A program made the translations under genes and the position numbers. A stretch of DNA of 47,709 bases from JBBIWA01 sp037439425 (GTDB taxonomy: Bacteria; Acidobacteriota; Blastocatellia; RBC074): positions 1 through 47,709 of the forward strand of contig JBBIWA010000036.1 in the NCBI GenBank assembly GCA_037439425.1. The letters are read 5' to 3'. The notes under the pieces were generated by a model that worked only from the letters and a program-made list of their open reading frames with translations, had not been told where the DNA came from and did not search any database. Positions 34,455-42,168 of this stretch are shown here, one piece after another (within the stretch, counting starts at the first letter, position 1; each line of letters opens with the position of its first letter).

Positions 34455-34700
34455 CTATCCTCCCGAAACCGGTGGGAAGATGGCCAGGGTGTCGCCATCA
34501 CGCAGAGGTTGATCGGCGCGCGCGTGCTCTTCGTTGACAGCAAAAAGCGCGACCGGTTCAAAGCGATCCAGCTCCGGGAAGCGCTCCCTGGTAGCTGCAA
34601 AGACACGCTTCACATCAGCCGGAGCCTCAATTTCGCATTCCCATTGATGTGTCCCTGCTGCTTCGCGGCAGGCGCCGAACAGCAGCACCATAATTTTCAT
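34455..34700 (-). CDS. moaD: Molybdopterin synthase sulfur carrier MoaD
   Basis: An 81-residue ubiquitin-like sulfur carrier. It starts MKIMVLLFGACREAAG, the usual MoaD opening, and ends with DGDTLAIFPPVSGG, the di-glycine tail that is adenylated and thiocarboxylated. Length is typical. The MoaE gene follows in the same direction, so the two subunits of the synthase are made together. No MoaA, MoaC or MoeA gene is in the window. Confidence 0.95.
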   Translation of the reverse strand: MKIMVLLFGACREAAGTHQWECEIEAPADVKRVFAATRERFPELDRFEPVALFAVNEEHARADQPLRDGDTLAIFPPVSGG

Positions 34701-34719
34701 GGGAATCAGACCTCAGACC

Positions 34720-34746
34720 TTTTATCGTTTCTCCCGCGTCGCCCCG
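34720..34746 (-). repeat. GCGACGCGGGAGAAACGATGAAAA family repeat, copy 4
   Basis: On the minus strand it reads CGGGGCGACGCGGGAGAAAC followed by GATAAAA, then GGTCTGAGGTCTGATTCCC and the moaD ATG. It is the fourth copy of the family and the only one on this strand. Two dispersed repeats (this and the TCTGAGG type) therefore make up the moaD leader. Confidence 0.6.
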
Positions 34747-34764
34747 AACGACCTGTAGAGATCC

Positions 34765-35685
34765 TCAGGCCAATGCTAACTCGCCAGATGCCGCAGCGAT
34801 TAAATTCTGTTGGCGACCACGAAAGCGCAAAGCTTCGACCAGGAAGTTCTCGAAGAGCAGTCGCCCATCGCGGCTCTCGTGGCGATGATTCCAGTACTTA
34901 TCATGCTGCCAGTCCTGAAATGACTTCTCGATGTGGAACTGAACGCCGTAAATCAATTGCTCCACAGTCCGCCGGACCATCATCTGAATCTCGCAAAGAT
35001 AGCCACGTGCCAGATGTTTGAAGCCTGCGGGCAAGCGGTCCAGCTGCAAGCTGTGATTTTGCCAGATGCGCAACAGATGCCGCCGCGTGGTGTAGCGCTG
35101 CCATCTCGTCTCCGGGCGCTCTTCAATCCCGGCAAAGATCGGGTCGGTCGCATCTGTGATCTTGACGAAACGGTATTGATACTCAAGGAGACGGTTGGTG
35201 CGACGCTCCGAAGGGAGCTTATGGTCCAGCGTGATGATCGTGGCGCCGAAGGCCTGCCCAACCAGTTGATGCCCGCCGCAAATGGCCAGCACCGGAGCCC
35301 GATTCTGGTGAATAAAGCGATTGAATCCTTCGATCAGCTCCGGATGATAGTAATCGAAATCACGCAATGTCCCACTCAGCACCACCGCATCCGGATCAAA
35401 TTCCTCGATCAGTCCATAGTTAAGCTCTGTCAGATGAAGGATGCGGATCTCCGGGCGCTTGACCAGATGCTGAAGGTTCTTCTCGATATTGGCCATGGCG
35501 AGCGCAGCGATGCTGCGCTCTTCGCGCAACCAGCGCCCGGGGTCAAAATCAGGATCGCTGCGCGCCAGATCGGAAAAATCGGATTCGCGTTTGAGCAGAT
35601 TGTCTACCACCACAACCCGCATGGTCTCGATGCGGGGGGTGATCAATTCATAAACGCCATCCTTTGCCTTCTCAGTCTCTTTCAT
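34765..35685 (-). CDS. Class I glutamine amidotransferase-like protein
   Basis: A 306-residue protein with the class I (triad) glutaminase fold. The nucleophile elbow is LAICGGHQLVGQAFG (Cys), and the His/Glu pair is in YGVQFHIEKSFQDW. The oxyanion region AVVLSGTLRDFDYYH precedes. About 100 residues come before the glutaminase core, including an unusual charged stretch SDLARSDPDFDPGRWLREER. No synthetase domain is fused, so it either serves a separate synthetase or is a peptidase-like GATase1. A later ATG (about residue 22, MRVVVVDN) is an alternative start. It is divergent from uvrA. Its role is not clear from the neighbours. Confidence 0.85.
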   Translation of the reverse strand: MKETEKAKDGVYELITPRIETMRVVVVDNLLKRESDFSDLARSDPDFDPGRWLREERSIAALAMANIEKNLQHLVKRPEIRILHLTELNYGLIEEFDPDAVVLSGTLRDFDYYHPELIEGFNRFIHQNRAPVLAICGGHQLVGQAFGATIITLDHKLPSERRTNRLLEYQYRFVKITDATDPIFAGIEERPETRWQRYTTRRHLLRIWQNHSLQLDRLPAGFKHLARGYLCEIQMMVRRTVEQLIYGVQFHIEKSFQDWQHDKYWNHRHESRDGRLLFENFLVEALRFRGRQQNLIAAASGELALA

Positions 35686-36044
35686 AAATTCGGGCGGTTG
35701 AGCGTCTGAACGAAAATCAGTCTACTATCGCCGCCGGCGACAGAGCAAGGTTATTTTTCGCGCGCTACTTCAATTTGTCAAAGTCTGCGCCCTTCGGCTA
35801 TCATTAGCGATTCGGATTTGAGATCAATTTTGAGTTGTTTGCACCAATGCCACTTTGTCAGTGGTCAGTTGTCCGTCCTCATCCCTGGGTGGTTCACGTC
35901 ACACGGATCGGAACACCGGCTGGTGCGGCTTTCTTGTCTCCGGTTGCCAGAAGCGCTTTCGCCACTGACGAGGGGCGACGGATCCCTGACAGAGTAGTGC
36001 TCATGTGGTGGCAGAAGCGTTAGCGCGCCACTTGTGGAGCGTCA
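35686..36044. other. Divergent spacer before uvrA
   Basis: This 359-bp spacer separates the amidotransferase and uvrA genes. It holds one promoter-like pair (see 35775-35804) and a TTTGTCAGTGGTCAGTTGTC simple repeat near 35855-35875. A 62-codon open frame within it has no ribosome site or similarity and is not called. No LexA-type operator was recognised. Confidence 0.4.
35775..35804 (+). promoter_or_regulatory. Candidate sigma-70-type promoter for uvrA
   Basis: TTGTCA (35775-35780) and TATCAT (35799-35804) are separated by 18 bp. They lie about 240 bp upstream of the uvrA start, leaving a long leader. The match is moderate and is offered with low certainty. Confidence 0.3.
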
Positions 36045-38897
36045 ATGTCTGATCGCGAAGCCATAGTTGTGCGCGGAGCGCGCGTTAATAACCTCAAGAA
36101 TATCGCCTTCGAGATCCCCCATAATTCCCTGACGGTCGTGACCGGCGTCAGCGGCTCGGGCAAAAGCTCCCTGGCTTTCGACACGATCTATGCTGAGGGG
36201 CAGCGGCGCTACGTCGAATCTTTATCAGCCTACGCGCGCCAGTTCCTTGAACGGATGGAGAAGCCCGATGTGGATGAGGTCCACGGCATCTGCCCGGCGA
36301 TCGCCATTAACCAAAAGAACTCTACTCGTAACCCGCGCTCGACAGTCGGGACTCAGACGGAGATCTATGACTATTTGCGGCTGCTTTATGCTCGCGTCGG
36401 GATCACTATCTGCCGCAATTGTGGCCAACAGGTGAGGCGCGACACGCCCCAATCAATTGCCGATACGGTTTTGCAACTTCCCGAAGGCACGCGTTTCTAC
36501 GTGCTCTTCCCGGCCGATGCGGGATTGGAACCCTCAGCAGCCGGCTCCGGTAACGGGCCGCGGAGCAAAGCACGCCGTTCTAAAGCCGCCGCTTTGTCGC
36601 CGGTCAATGTCACTGCCCACCTGATGAGCCTGATGCAGCGCGGCTTCACCCGGCTTTACAACTCAACAACAGGCGAAGTGATCGAGCTGCACAGTCCGGA
36701 CAGTTACGCGGGCCGTAGCTTTGAAGGCATATACGCGCTGGTTGATCGGCTAGTAGTGCGTCCCGAAGTGCGCAGCCGTCTGGTGGATTCGCTCGAAACC
36801 TGTTACAACGACGGGCACGGACAGGCGGTCATTCAAACCGTCGGGGAGGCGGCGCAAAGACTCTCGTTTTCCGAAAAGTTCGAGTGCAAAAATTGCGGTC
36901 TGAAATATCTCCAGCCGGAACCACGCCTCTTCAGCTTCAATAATCCCTTCGGAGCCTGTCCCACCTGCCAGGGCTTTGGCAATACCATCGGCATCGCTTG
37001 GGATCGCGTCATCCCCAATCAGTCGCTCTCGCTCGCTGAAGGGGCGATTGAGCCTTTCACCAGACCACAATTTGAATGGTGGCAAACCGAGCTGAAGAAA
37101 TTTGCGCGGCGGGAAAATATCCCGCTGGATGTCCCCTTCGCTCAGTTGTCGAAATCACAGCAACGCGAGATCATCGAAGGCAAAGACGGTTTCCACGGGG
37201 TCAAAGGTCTCTTTGATTGGCTGGAGACCCAAAAATACAAGCTGCACGTGCGCGTCTTTCTGGCCAAGTATCGCGGCTACAGGCGCTGCCCTGAGTGCGA
37301 TGGCAGCCGCTTGCGTGTTGAAGCACGCGATGTGCAGCTTGGCGGGAAGAGCTTGCCCGAAGTCTGCCAGCTGACGATCAAAGAGGCCGCTGAGTTCTTC
37401 CAGCAGCTGACTCTCTCTGAAGAACAAGCCGCGATTGCAGCGCGCCTGCTTTCGGAGATCCAGCGGCGATTGAAATTCCTGCTGGAGGTGGGACTAGACT
37501 ATCTGACGCTAGATCGTCTGGCCTCAACTCTTTCGGGCGGCGAAGCTCAGCGCATCCAGCTTGCCACCAATCTCGGCTCCTCGCTGGTGGGCGCGCTCTA
37601 CGTGCTGGATGAACCGAGTATCGGCTTACATCCGCGCGATAGCCAGCGGTTGATTCGGATTCTAGAAGATCTGCGGGATATTGGTAACACCGTGCTGGTG
37701 GTTGAGCACGACGCCGAGATGATCCGCGCGGCCGATCATATCATTGACATCGGGCCGGGGGCCGGAGAGCTGGGCGGCGAGATCGTCTATCAAGGCGACC
37801 TGCCTGGCCTCATCAGGCACGAGACTTCGCTGACAGGTAAATATCTCCGGGGTGAATTGCAGATCAAAGTTCCGCCAGAGCGCCGCTCTATCGGCAAAAA
37901 ACAGCTTGAACTGCGCGGGCTGCGCGAGCATAACCTCAAGAATATTGATCTCACCATTCCGCTCGGCGTCCTGGTATGTATCACCGGTGTCTCTGGTTCA
38001 GGCAAATCCACGCTCGTGCATGAATGCCTCTACGCCGGATTGAAAAAACAACAAGGGGATTGGTCCGGGCCGGTGGGCGCTTGCGATCAGATCACAGGCG
38101 GGCAATACATTGACGAGGTGATCTTAGTTGACCAATCCCCGATCGGCCGCACCCCGCGTTCGAATCCGGTGACCTACATCAAAGTCTACGATGCCATCCG
38201 CGAAGCTTTCGCCTCGACGCGCGAAGCGCAGATGCACGGCTATAATCCTGGCCACTTCTCTTTCAACGTTCCGGGCGGTCGCTGTGAAACCTGCGAAGGG
38301 GCGGGGATCGTCACCGTCGAGATGCAGTTTTTGGCTGATGTCTCCCTGATCTGTGAAGAATGCAAGGGGATGCGCTTCAAGCCGGCGATCCTGAATATCA
38401 AATATCGTGGCAAGAACATTCACGAAGTCTTGCAGATGACCGTGCGCGAAGCGATCTCATTTTTCGCTCACCTGCCGCGCATCGCCGATAAATTGAAGTT
38501 GCTCGATGAGGTGGGGCTGGGCTACTTGCGCCTGGGCCAGTCAGCCACGACCCTCTCAGGCGGCGAAGCGCAACGTGTGAAGTTGGCTTCTTATCTCTCT
38601 AGAGCAAGTGGTAATCACACGCTCTACATCTTCGACGAACCCACCACAGGTTTGCACTTCGACGACATCAACAAGCTGCTGGCAGCCTTTCGGCGGCTGC
38701 TTGAAGCGGGCAATTCATTGATAGTAATTGAGCACAACCTGGATGTGATTAAGACTGCTGACTGGATTATTGATCTCGGCCCAGAAGGCGGAGATCAAGG
38801 CGGGCAGGTGGTGGCGGCTGGTCCGCCTGAAGAGATCCTCAAGGTAGAGGCATCATATACCGGGCGCTTTCTGCGCGCTTATCTTAATGGCAGATAG
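36045..38897 (+). CDS. uvrA: Excinuclease ABC subunit UvrA
   Basis: A 950-residue DNA-damage recognition ATPase of nucleotide excision repair, complete with two ABC modules. The first P-loop is GVSGSGKSSLAFDTIYAEG (about residue 32) and the second is GVSGSGKSTLVHECLY (about residue 646). ABC signatures LSGGEAQRIQLA and LSGGEAQRVKLA precede the Walker B segments YVLDEPSIGLHPRD and YIFDEPTTGLHFDD. Zinc modules with paired CxxC are seen in CKNCGLKY and GACPTCQGFG, and in CETCEGAG and CEECKG. The ATG follows GGAGCG. A short Ser/Gly/Arg/Lys-rich insert (about residues 160-182) precedes the UvrB-binding region. It converges on the next gene with a 22-bp gap. Confidence 0.97.
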   Translation: MSDREAIVVRGARVNNLKNIAFEIPHNSLTVVTGVSGSGKSSLAFDTIYAEGQRRYVESLSAYARQFLERMEKPDVDEVHGICPAIAINQKNSTRNPRSTVGTQTEIYDYLRLLYARVGITICRNCGQQVRRDTPQSIADTVLQLPEGTRFYVLFPADAGLEPSAAGSGNGPRSKARRSKAAALSPVNVTAHLMSLMQRGFTRLYNSTTGEVIELHSPDSYAGRSFEGIYALVDRLVVRPEVRSRLVDSLETCYNDGHGQAVIQTVGEAAQRLSFSEKFECKNCGLKYLQPEPRLFSFNNPFGACPTCQGFGNTIGIAWDRVIPNQSLSLAEGAIEPFTRPQFEWWQTELKKFARRENIPLDVPFAQLSKSQQREIIEGKDGFHGVKGLFDWLETQKYKLHVRVFLAKYRGYRRCPECDGSRLRVEARDVQLGGKSLPEVCQLTIKEAAEFFQQLTLSEEQAAIAARLLSEIQRRLKFLLEVGLDYLTLDRLASTLSGGEAQRIQLATNLGSSLVGALYVLDEPSIGLHPRDSQRLIRILEDLRDIGNTVLVVEHDAEMIRAADHIIDIGPGAGELGGEIVYQGDLPGLIRHETSLTGKYLRGELQIKVPPERRSIGKKQLELRGLREHNLKNIDLTIPLGVLVCITGVSGSGKSTLVHECLYAGLKKQQGDWSGPVGACDQITGGQYIDEVILVDQSPIGRTPRSNPVTYIKVYDAIREAFASTREAQMHGYNPGHFSFNVPGGRCETCEGAGIVTVEMQFLADVSLICEECKGMRFKPAILNIKYRGKNIHEVLQMTVREAISFFAHLPRIADKLKLLDEVGLGYLRLGQSATTLSGGEAQRVKLASYLSRASGNHTLYIFDEPTTGLHFDDINKLLAAFRRLLEAGNSLIVIEHNLDVIKTADWIIDLGPEGGDQGGQVVAAGPPEEILKVEASYTGRFLRAYLNGR

Positions 38898-38919
38898 CCT
38901 GAGCCAGCTCTTGAGTAAT

Positions 38920-40194
38920 TCAGGCCTGGCGCGCGCGGAGGAAATGCTCCGCCATCTGCAACCAGCGCCGTTCCTGGCGATACTTGTAAGCGGGCGCGGT
39001 GCGTACTGCTTCGATGCAAGCGCGCATCTCCTGCTCCGCCTCAGAGGGGCGACCGAGTTCATTGAGCGTCATCCCGCGCCAATATCTCCCCTGAGCATCC
39101 GAAGGCCGCTGGGCCAGAAACCGGTCCAGCATCTCCAGCGCGTCTTGATATTGCTTGACGGAGTAATAAACCAGGCCGATTTCACGCCAGACTTCGTACT
39201 GGCTGTGAGCCGGAGCCAGCTGCACTACTTTTTCAAAAGCGCGGAGCGCCTCTTGAGGCTGGTTCTGCTCGCGAGCAATCCGGCCCAGTTGATAGTGCGC
39301 GTCCACCTCCTGCGGGTCAATCTCCACGGCGCGAGTGAAAGAAGCGATGGCAGCCTCAAACTCGCCGCGCTGCTGATAGATCAAGCCCAGATTGTAATGT
39401 GCTGAGGCATCGGCCGGATTAAGCGTCGCTGCTTCCAGATTCTGCTTGAAAGCCTGGCGCGCGCGCTGCGACGAGAGCACATCAGTGAACCAGTCACGCA
39501 ACAAAAAAAGCAGCAGGAGCAGGAGAAATGGCCAGGCGCAGAGGAAGTAGATCGCCCGCACCAGAAATGGCAGACCGAAGATAGAGAGGAATGAAACGAG
39601 GGTGATAACTAAGGCCGCGCCCCAGCTAATGCGGAAGACCGTTCCCAGTGTGAGAGTCATCAGAGCGGCGAAAATCGGCAGTGGCATAACCAGCAGCATC
39701 ATCAGATAGCCCAATGTTGCCTCACTGGCCAGCCAGGCGCTCTGCCAACCGATCACCACCGCTGGCAGCAGGGTGACCAACAAGGCCATCGTCCAGGCTG
39801 AGAGCGTACAGGCCACCATCGCGGCAAACTCTTCACGCACGACTAACGAGAAACTGGCGCGCCGCTCAAAGAGATTGGCAATGAAGATCGCAAAAGGCAC
39901 ATAGATCACTGCGACAAAGAGCAAGATCAGCGCTGCCCAGAGGGCGGAATCGGAAAGATTGCCCAGCCAGAGCGTGCCTAACGAGCCTCGCCTGCTCAGG
40001 GCGGGAAAGGCTGGCTCGAGCAGCTCCCCAGTCTGCACATACTCCAGCAGGAGGGGGGTGACCAGGAGGTAGAGAAAGGTGACAATCCAGGCGGCGCTCG
40101 CAGTGAAAGCTACTGGCGCACGAGTGCGCAACTCCCTGATCGCAGTCAGCGGTTGCCAGAGCAAGGATAAGAGGAGGCGAAGATTGCGGCTCAC
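38920..40194 (-). CDS. Yip1-like membrane protein with C-terminal TPR repeats
   Basis: A 424-residue two-part protein. Residues 1-250 hold about five transmembrane helices in a Yip1/YIF1-like arrangement: WQPLTAIRELRTRAPVAF, then VTFLYLLVTPLLLEYV, a long gap, and LVTLLPAVVIGW and LMMLLVMPLPIFAALMTL. Residues 255-420 form about four tetratricopeptide repeats, such as ADASAHYNLGLIYQQRGEFE and VDAHYQLGRIAREQNQPQE, for protein contacts. The start is a GTG at 40194 without a strong ribosome site. The combined architecture suggests a membrane-anchored scaffold. No function is known to me for this domain pair. Confidence 0.88.
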   Translation of the reverse strand: MSRNLRLLLSLLWQPLTAIRELRTRAPVAFTASAAWIVTFLYLLVTPLLLEYVQTGELLEPAFPALSRRGSLGTLWLGNLSDSALWAALILLFVAVIYVPFAIFIANLFERRASFSLVVREEFAAMVACTLSAWTMALLVTLLPAVVIGWQSAWLASEATLGYLMMLLVMPLPIFAALMTLTLGTVFRISWGAALVITLVSFLSIFGLPFLVRAIYFLCAWPFLLLLLLFLLRDWFTDVLSSQRARQAFKQNLEAATLNPADASAHYNLGLIYQQRGEFEAAIASFTRAVEIDPQEVDAHYQLGRIAREQNQPQEALRAFEKVVQLAPAHSQYEVWREIGLVYYSVKQYQDALEMLDRFLAQRPSDAQGRYWRGMTLNELGRPSEAEQEMRACIEAVRTAPAYKYRQERRWLQMAEHFLRARQA

Positions 40195-40348
40195 GTTGAT
40201 CTAATAGCCCCCTGGTCAACGATCAGCCACCAGTCACTGTAGGAACCGGACGGCAATTCTCGTAGGCAGACTGACTGCCCGAGGATGAGTGCGGGAAGCC
40301 TGCGCCATCAGCGCTTGCCAGCTACCTCGAGTAGCCTCACCCGGAGAC

Positions 40349-40999
40349 TCACTCAATCATCCCAACGCGCTCGAAGGGCCAGAATGGATAATACCGAAAG
40401 ATCGCTTTGCCGTAGATATACTTCTCCGGTACCAGTCCCCAGGAACGGCTGTCACTGCTATTGCGGCGATTGTCGCCTAAAACGAAGTAATGATGCTCAT
40501 CCACGTGCCGCGTGACCGTCGTGTCATAAGAGAGATACTCCTCTGCCAGGTAATCCTCCTTCTGCGGCACGCCGTTGATGTAGAGGCGGCCGTTTTCAAT
40601 GCTCACATCCTCGCCCGGCAATCCAACCACGCGTTTGATGTAGGACTTAGACGGATCGTTCGGGTAGAGCAAGACGACAATATCTCCGCGCTTGATCGGT
40701 TGCGGATCGCCCAGCCAGGCGCGCAAAGGATAGATGAATTTGTTGACAAAGATGCGATCCTGATCGTGGAGTTTGGGCATCATACTCTGGCCCTCGACCC
40801 GAACGGGTTGAATCACAAACACGACTATCAGGATGGCAATCACCCCTGCAAAGACAATATCGCGCAGCAATGAGCGCGCTTCACTCCAGAGTCCGTGAGC
40901 GCGCTGTGCAGGTCCGCGAAGCGACGAAAGATCGTAAATAAGCTGGATATCAGAATCATCATCTGGCCTAATGCCGGGATACTTGCTTTCTCTCCTCAT
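40349..40999 (-). CDS. lepB: Signal peptidase I
   Basis: A 216-residue type I signal peptidase that removes Sec and Tat leader peptides at the outer face of the cytoplasmic membrane. One transmembrane helix (DIVFAGVIAILIVVFVIQPV) is followed by the catalytic Ser motif GQSMMPKL, the PNDPSKSYIKRVVGLPGE box with the general-base lysine, and the late GDNRRNSSDSRSWG box. The N-terminal region of about 50 residues is cytoplasmic and polar. The ATG at 40999 is taken; an in-frame GTG at 41047 would add 16 residues and lies in a palindrome, so is less likely. Many substrates with leader peptides are encoded elsewhere in the window. Confidence 0.95.
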   Translation of the reverse strand: MRRESKYPGIRPDDDSDIQLIYDLSSLRGPAQRAHGLWSEARSLLRDIVFAGVIAILIVVFVIQPVRVEGQSMMPKLHDQDRIFVNKFIYPLRAWLGDPQPIKRGDIVVLLYPNDPSKSYIKRVVGLPGEDVSIENGRLYINGVPQKEDYLAEEYLSYDTTVTRHVDEHHYFVLGDNRRNSSDSRSWGLVPEKYIYGKAIFRYYPFWPFERVGMIE

Positions 41000-41029
41000 A
41001 ACCACTTCGATTGGCAAACTAATCCACCT

Positions 41030-41049
41030 GGGTGAAGCCAGCTTCACCC
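41030..41049. promoter_or_regulatory. 9-bp perfect palindrome upstream of lepB
   Basis: GGGTGAAGC-CA-GCTTCACCC lies 30 bp before the lepB start and about 100 bp downstream of the YggX-like gene. It lacks a T-run, so an operator or RNA hairpin is more likely than a terminator. Confidence 0.35.
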
Positions 41050-41151
41050 CTTCCTCACTGGTTGCTTTAAGACAGCAACAACCACCGCACAGCTTATTAT
41101 GCTGCGCAAGCCCCTGTCAACAAATGCCTTCACCCAGGACCGGCCGGCTCC

Positions 41152-41430
41152 TCAGTAAGATATCTTGCCTTCCATCGAGGTGTCAATTTCCGCCTGCTGG
41201 CCGACCCCGAAGAGGAAGGCCTCCAGGTTTTGGATCAGAAACTGCTGATGCTCTGGGTGAATAGTGCTCAACCCGTAATGGTTGATCAGTTGATTCTGCA
41301 TCATCAGCCACGCCTTCCAGCAAGCCTGACAGACCTGTTGATGAATCCGTCTGCCCAGGTCATTACTAAACGGCGGCCCAGCCAGGGCTGGTAGCTCTTG
41401 TTTACAACGCACACAAGTTACTGTCGCCAT
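41152..41430 (-). CDS. YggX-like Fe(II)-trafficking protein with two CxxC pairs
   Basis: A 92-residue protein matching the YggX family along its length: GPPFSNDLGRRIHQQV, the W-x-x-W helix CWKAWLMMQNQLINHYGLS, and the closing QQFLIQNLEAFLFG. E. coli YggX has one conserved Cys near its start. This protein has two CxxC pairs, CVRC (residues 6-9) and CQAC (about 34-37), spaced like a zinc ribbon. GGAGGG stands before the ATG at 41430; a longer frame from 41487 is rejected. A role in iron-sulfur protection is inferred from the family, but the extra cysteines suggest a metal-binding variant. It is followed by lepB on the same strand. Confidence 0.87.
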   Translation of the reverse strand: MATVTCVRCKQELPALAGPPFSNDLGRRIHQQVCQACWKAWLMMQNQLINHYGLSTIHPEHQQFLIQNLEAFLFGVGQQAEIDTSMEGKISY

Positions 41431-41573
41431 ATTCCCTCCATCTTCCAGCTCGCGCTCGGCCCAAAGAGCGATCGAGCAGCTGTTCAATCCCGCTCATCAT
41501 AGCATACCACCTGCCACCGGCCCATTCACCAGCAGACCTTCCCGGCGGGCGCAAGAGCAGGACTGGATAACGA

Positions 41574-41602
41574 TTGACAAAGAAAGCTTCACTTCATATC
41601 AT
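41574..41602 (+). promoter_or_regulatory. Sigma-70-type promoter for the Lrp operon
   Basis: TTGACA (41574-41579) and TATCAT (41597-41602) are separated by exactly 17 bp, a near-consensus pair 36 bp before the ATG of the regulator gene. The short leader fits a simple promoter. Lrp-family regulators often bind here to control their own synthesis, but no operator repeat was found. Confidence 0.65.
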
Positions 41603-41637
41603 TCACCTGGTGCATTTGACTTTACTTTATAGGCAAA

Positions 41638-42168
41638 ATGACTTTTGACGCTATAGATTATAAGTTACTGGATCTGCTCCAGACCAATGGCCGCGCTTCG
41701 CAGTTGGAGCTGGCTCAGGCAGTGGGATTATCTCAACCGGCCGTGGCCGAACGCATTCGCAAGCTGGAGGAACAAGGGGCCATTATCGGCTACACGGCGC
41801 TGGTCAATTCCCGCCGGTTGGGAAAGGACATCACAGCCTTCATCGGAGTCTTCACCAATCATCCACGTTACAATTACAGTTTTGCTCAAAAGATCGCTGA
41901 CATCCCCGAAGTGCTCGAATGCCACCGTGTCGCTGGGGCCGATTCTTATTTACTCAAAGTCAAGACTGAGAATACTTCGAGCCTGGACGAGCTGATTGCT
42001 CGGATCCGCTCAATTCCTGGGGTTGAGCGGACGCAAACCACCATTGCCATTGCTTCCCTCAAGGAGACGACCCGGGTGCTTCCGGCCAACGCTCAGGAGA
42101 AGCCGTTGTTGCGGGGGGGGCGTCTCAGCAGCGCTTTCAAGACCAATTTGCGGAGGAAGAAGACATGA
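41638..42168 (+). CDS. Lrp/AsnC family transcriptional regulator
   Basis: A 176-residue regulator. The N-terminal winged helix-turn-helix is KLLDLLQTNGRASQLELAQA followed by VGLSQPAVAERIRKLEEQG. The C-terminal RAM ligand-binding domain contains TAFIGVFTNHPRY, VLECHRVAGADSYLLKVKTE and RIRSIPGVERTQTTI. The last 20 residues are basic (KTNLRRKKT). Its stop overlaps the next gene's start by 4 bp (ATGA), so the two proteins are translationally coupled. The neighbour is an aminotransferase of the LysN type, so this protein probably senses an amino acid and controls that enzyme. The near-consensus promoter at 41574-41602 drives both. Confidence 0.95.
   Translation: MTFDAIDYKLLDLLQTNGRASQLELAQAVGLSQPAVAERIRKLEEQGAIIGYTALVNSRRLGKDITAFIGVFTNHPRYNYSFAQKIADIPEVLECHRVAGADSYLLKVKTENTSSLDELIARIRSIPGVERTQTTIAIASLKETTRVLPANAQEKPLLRGGRLSSAFKTNLRRKKT

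Noticed and set aside
35835..36023. 62-codon frame before uvrA
   Set aside because: It includes a GTCAGTGGTCAG repeat, lacks a ribosome site, and has no protein-like pattern.
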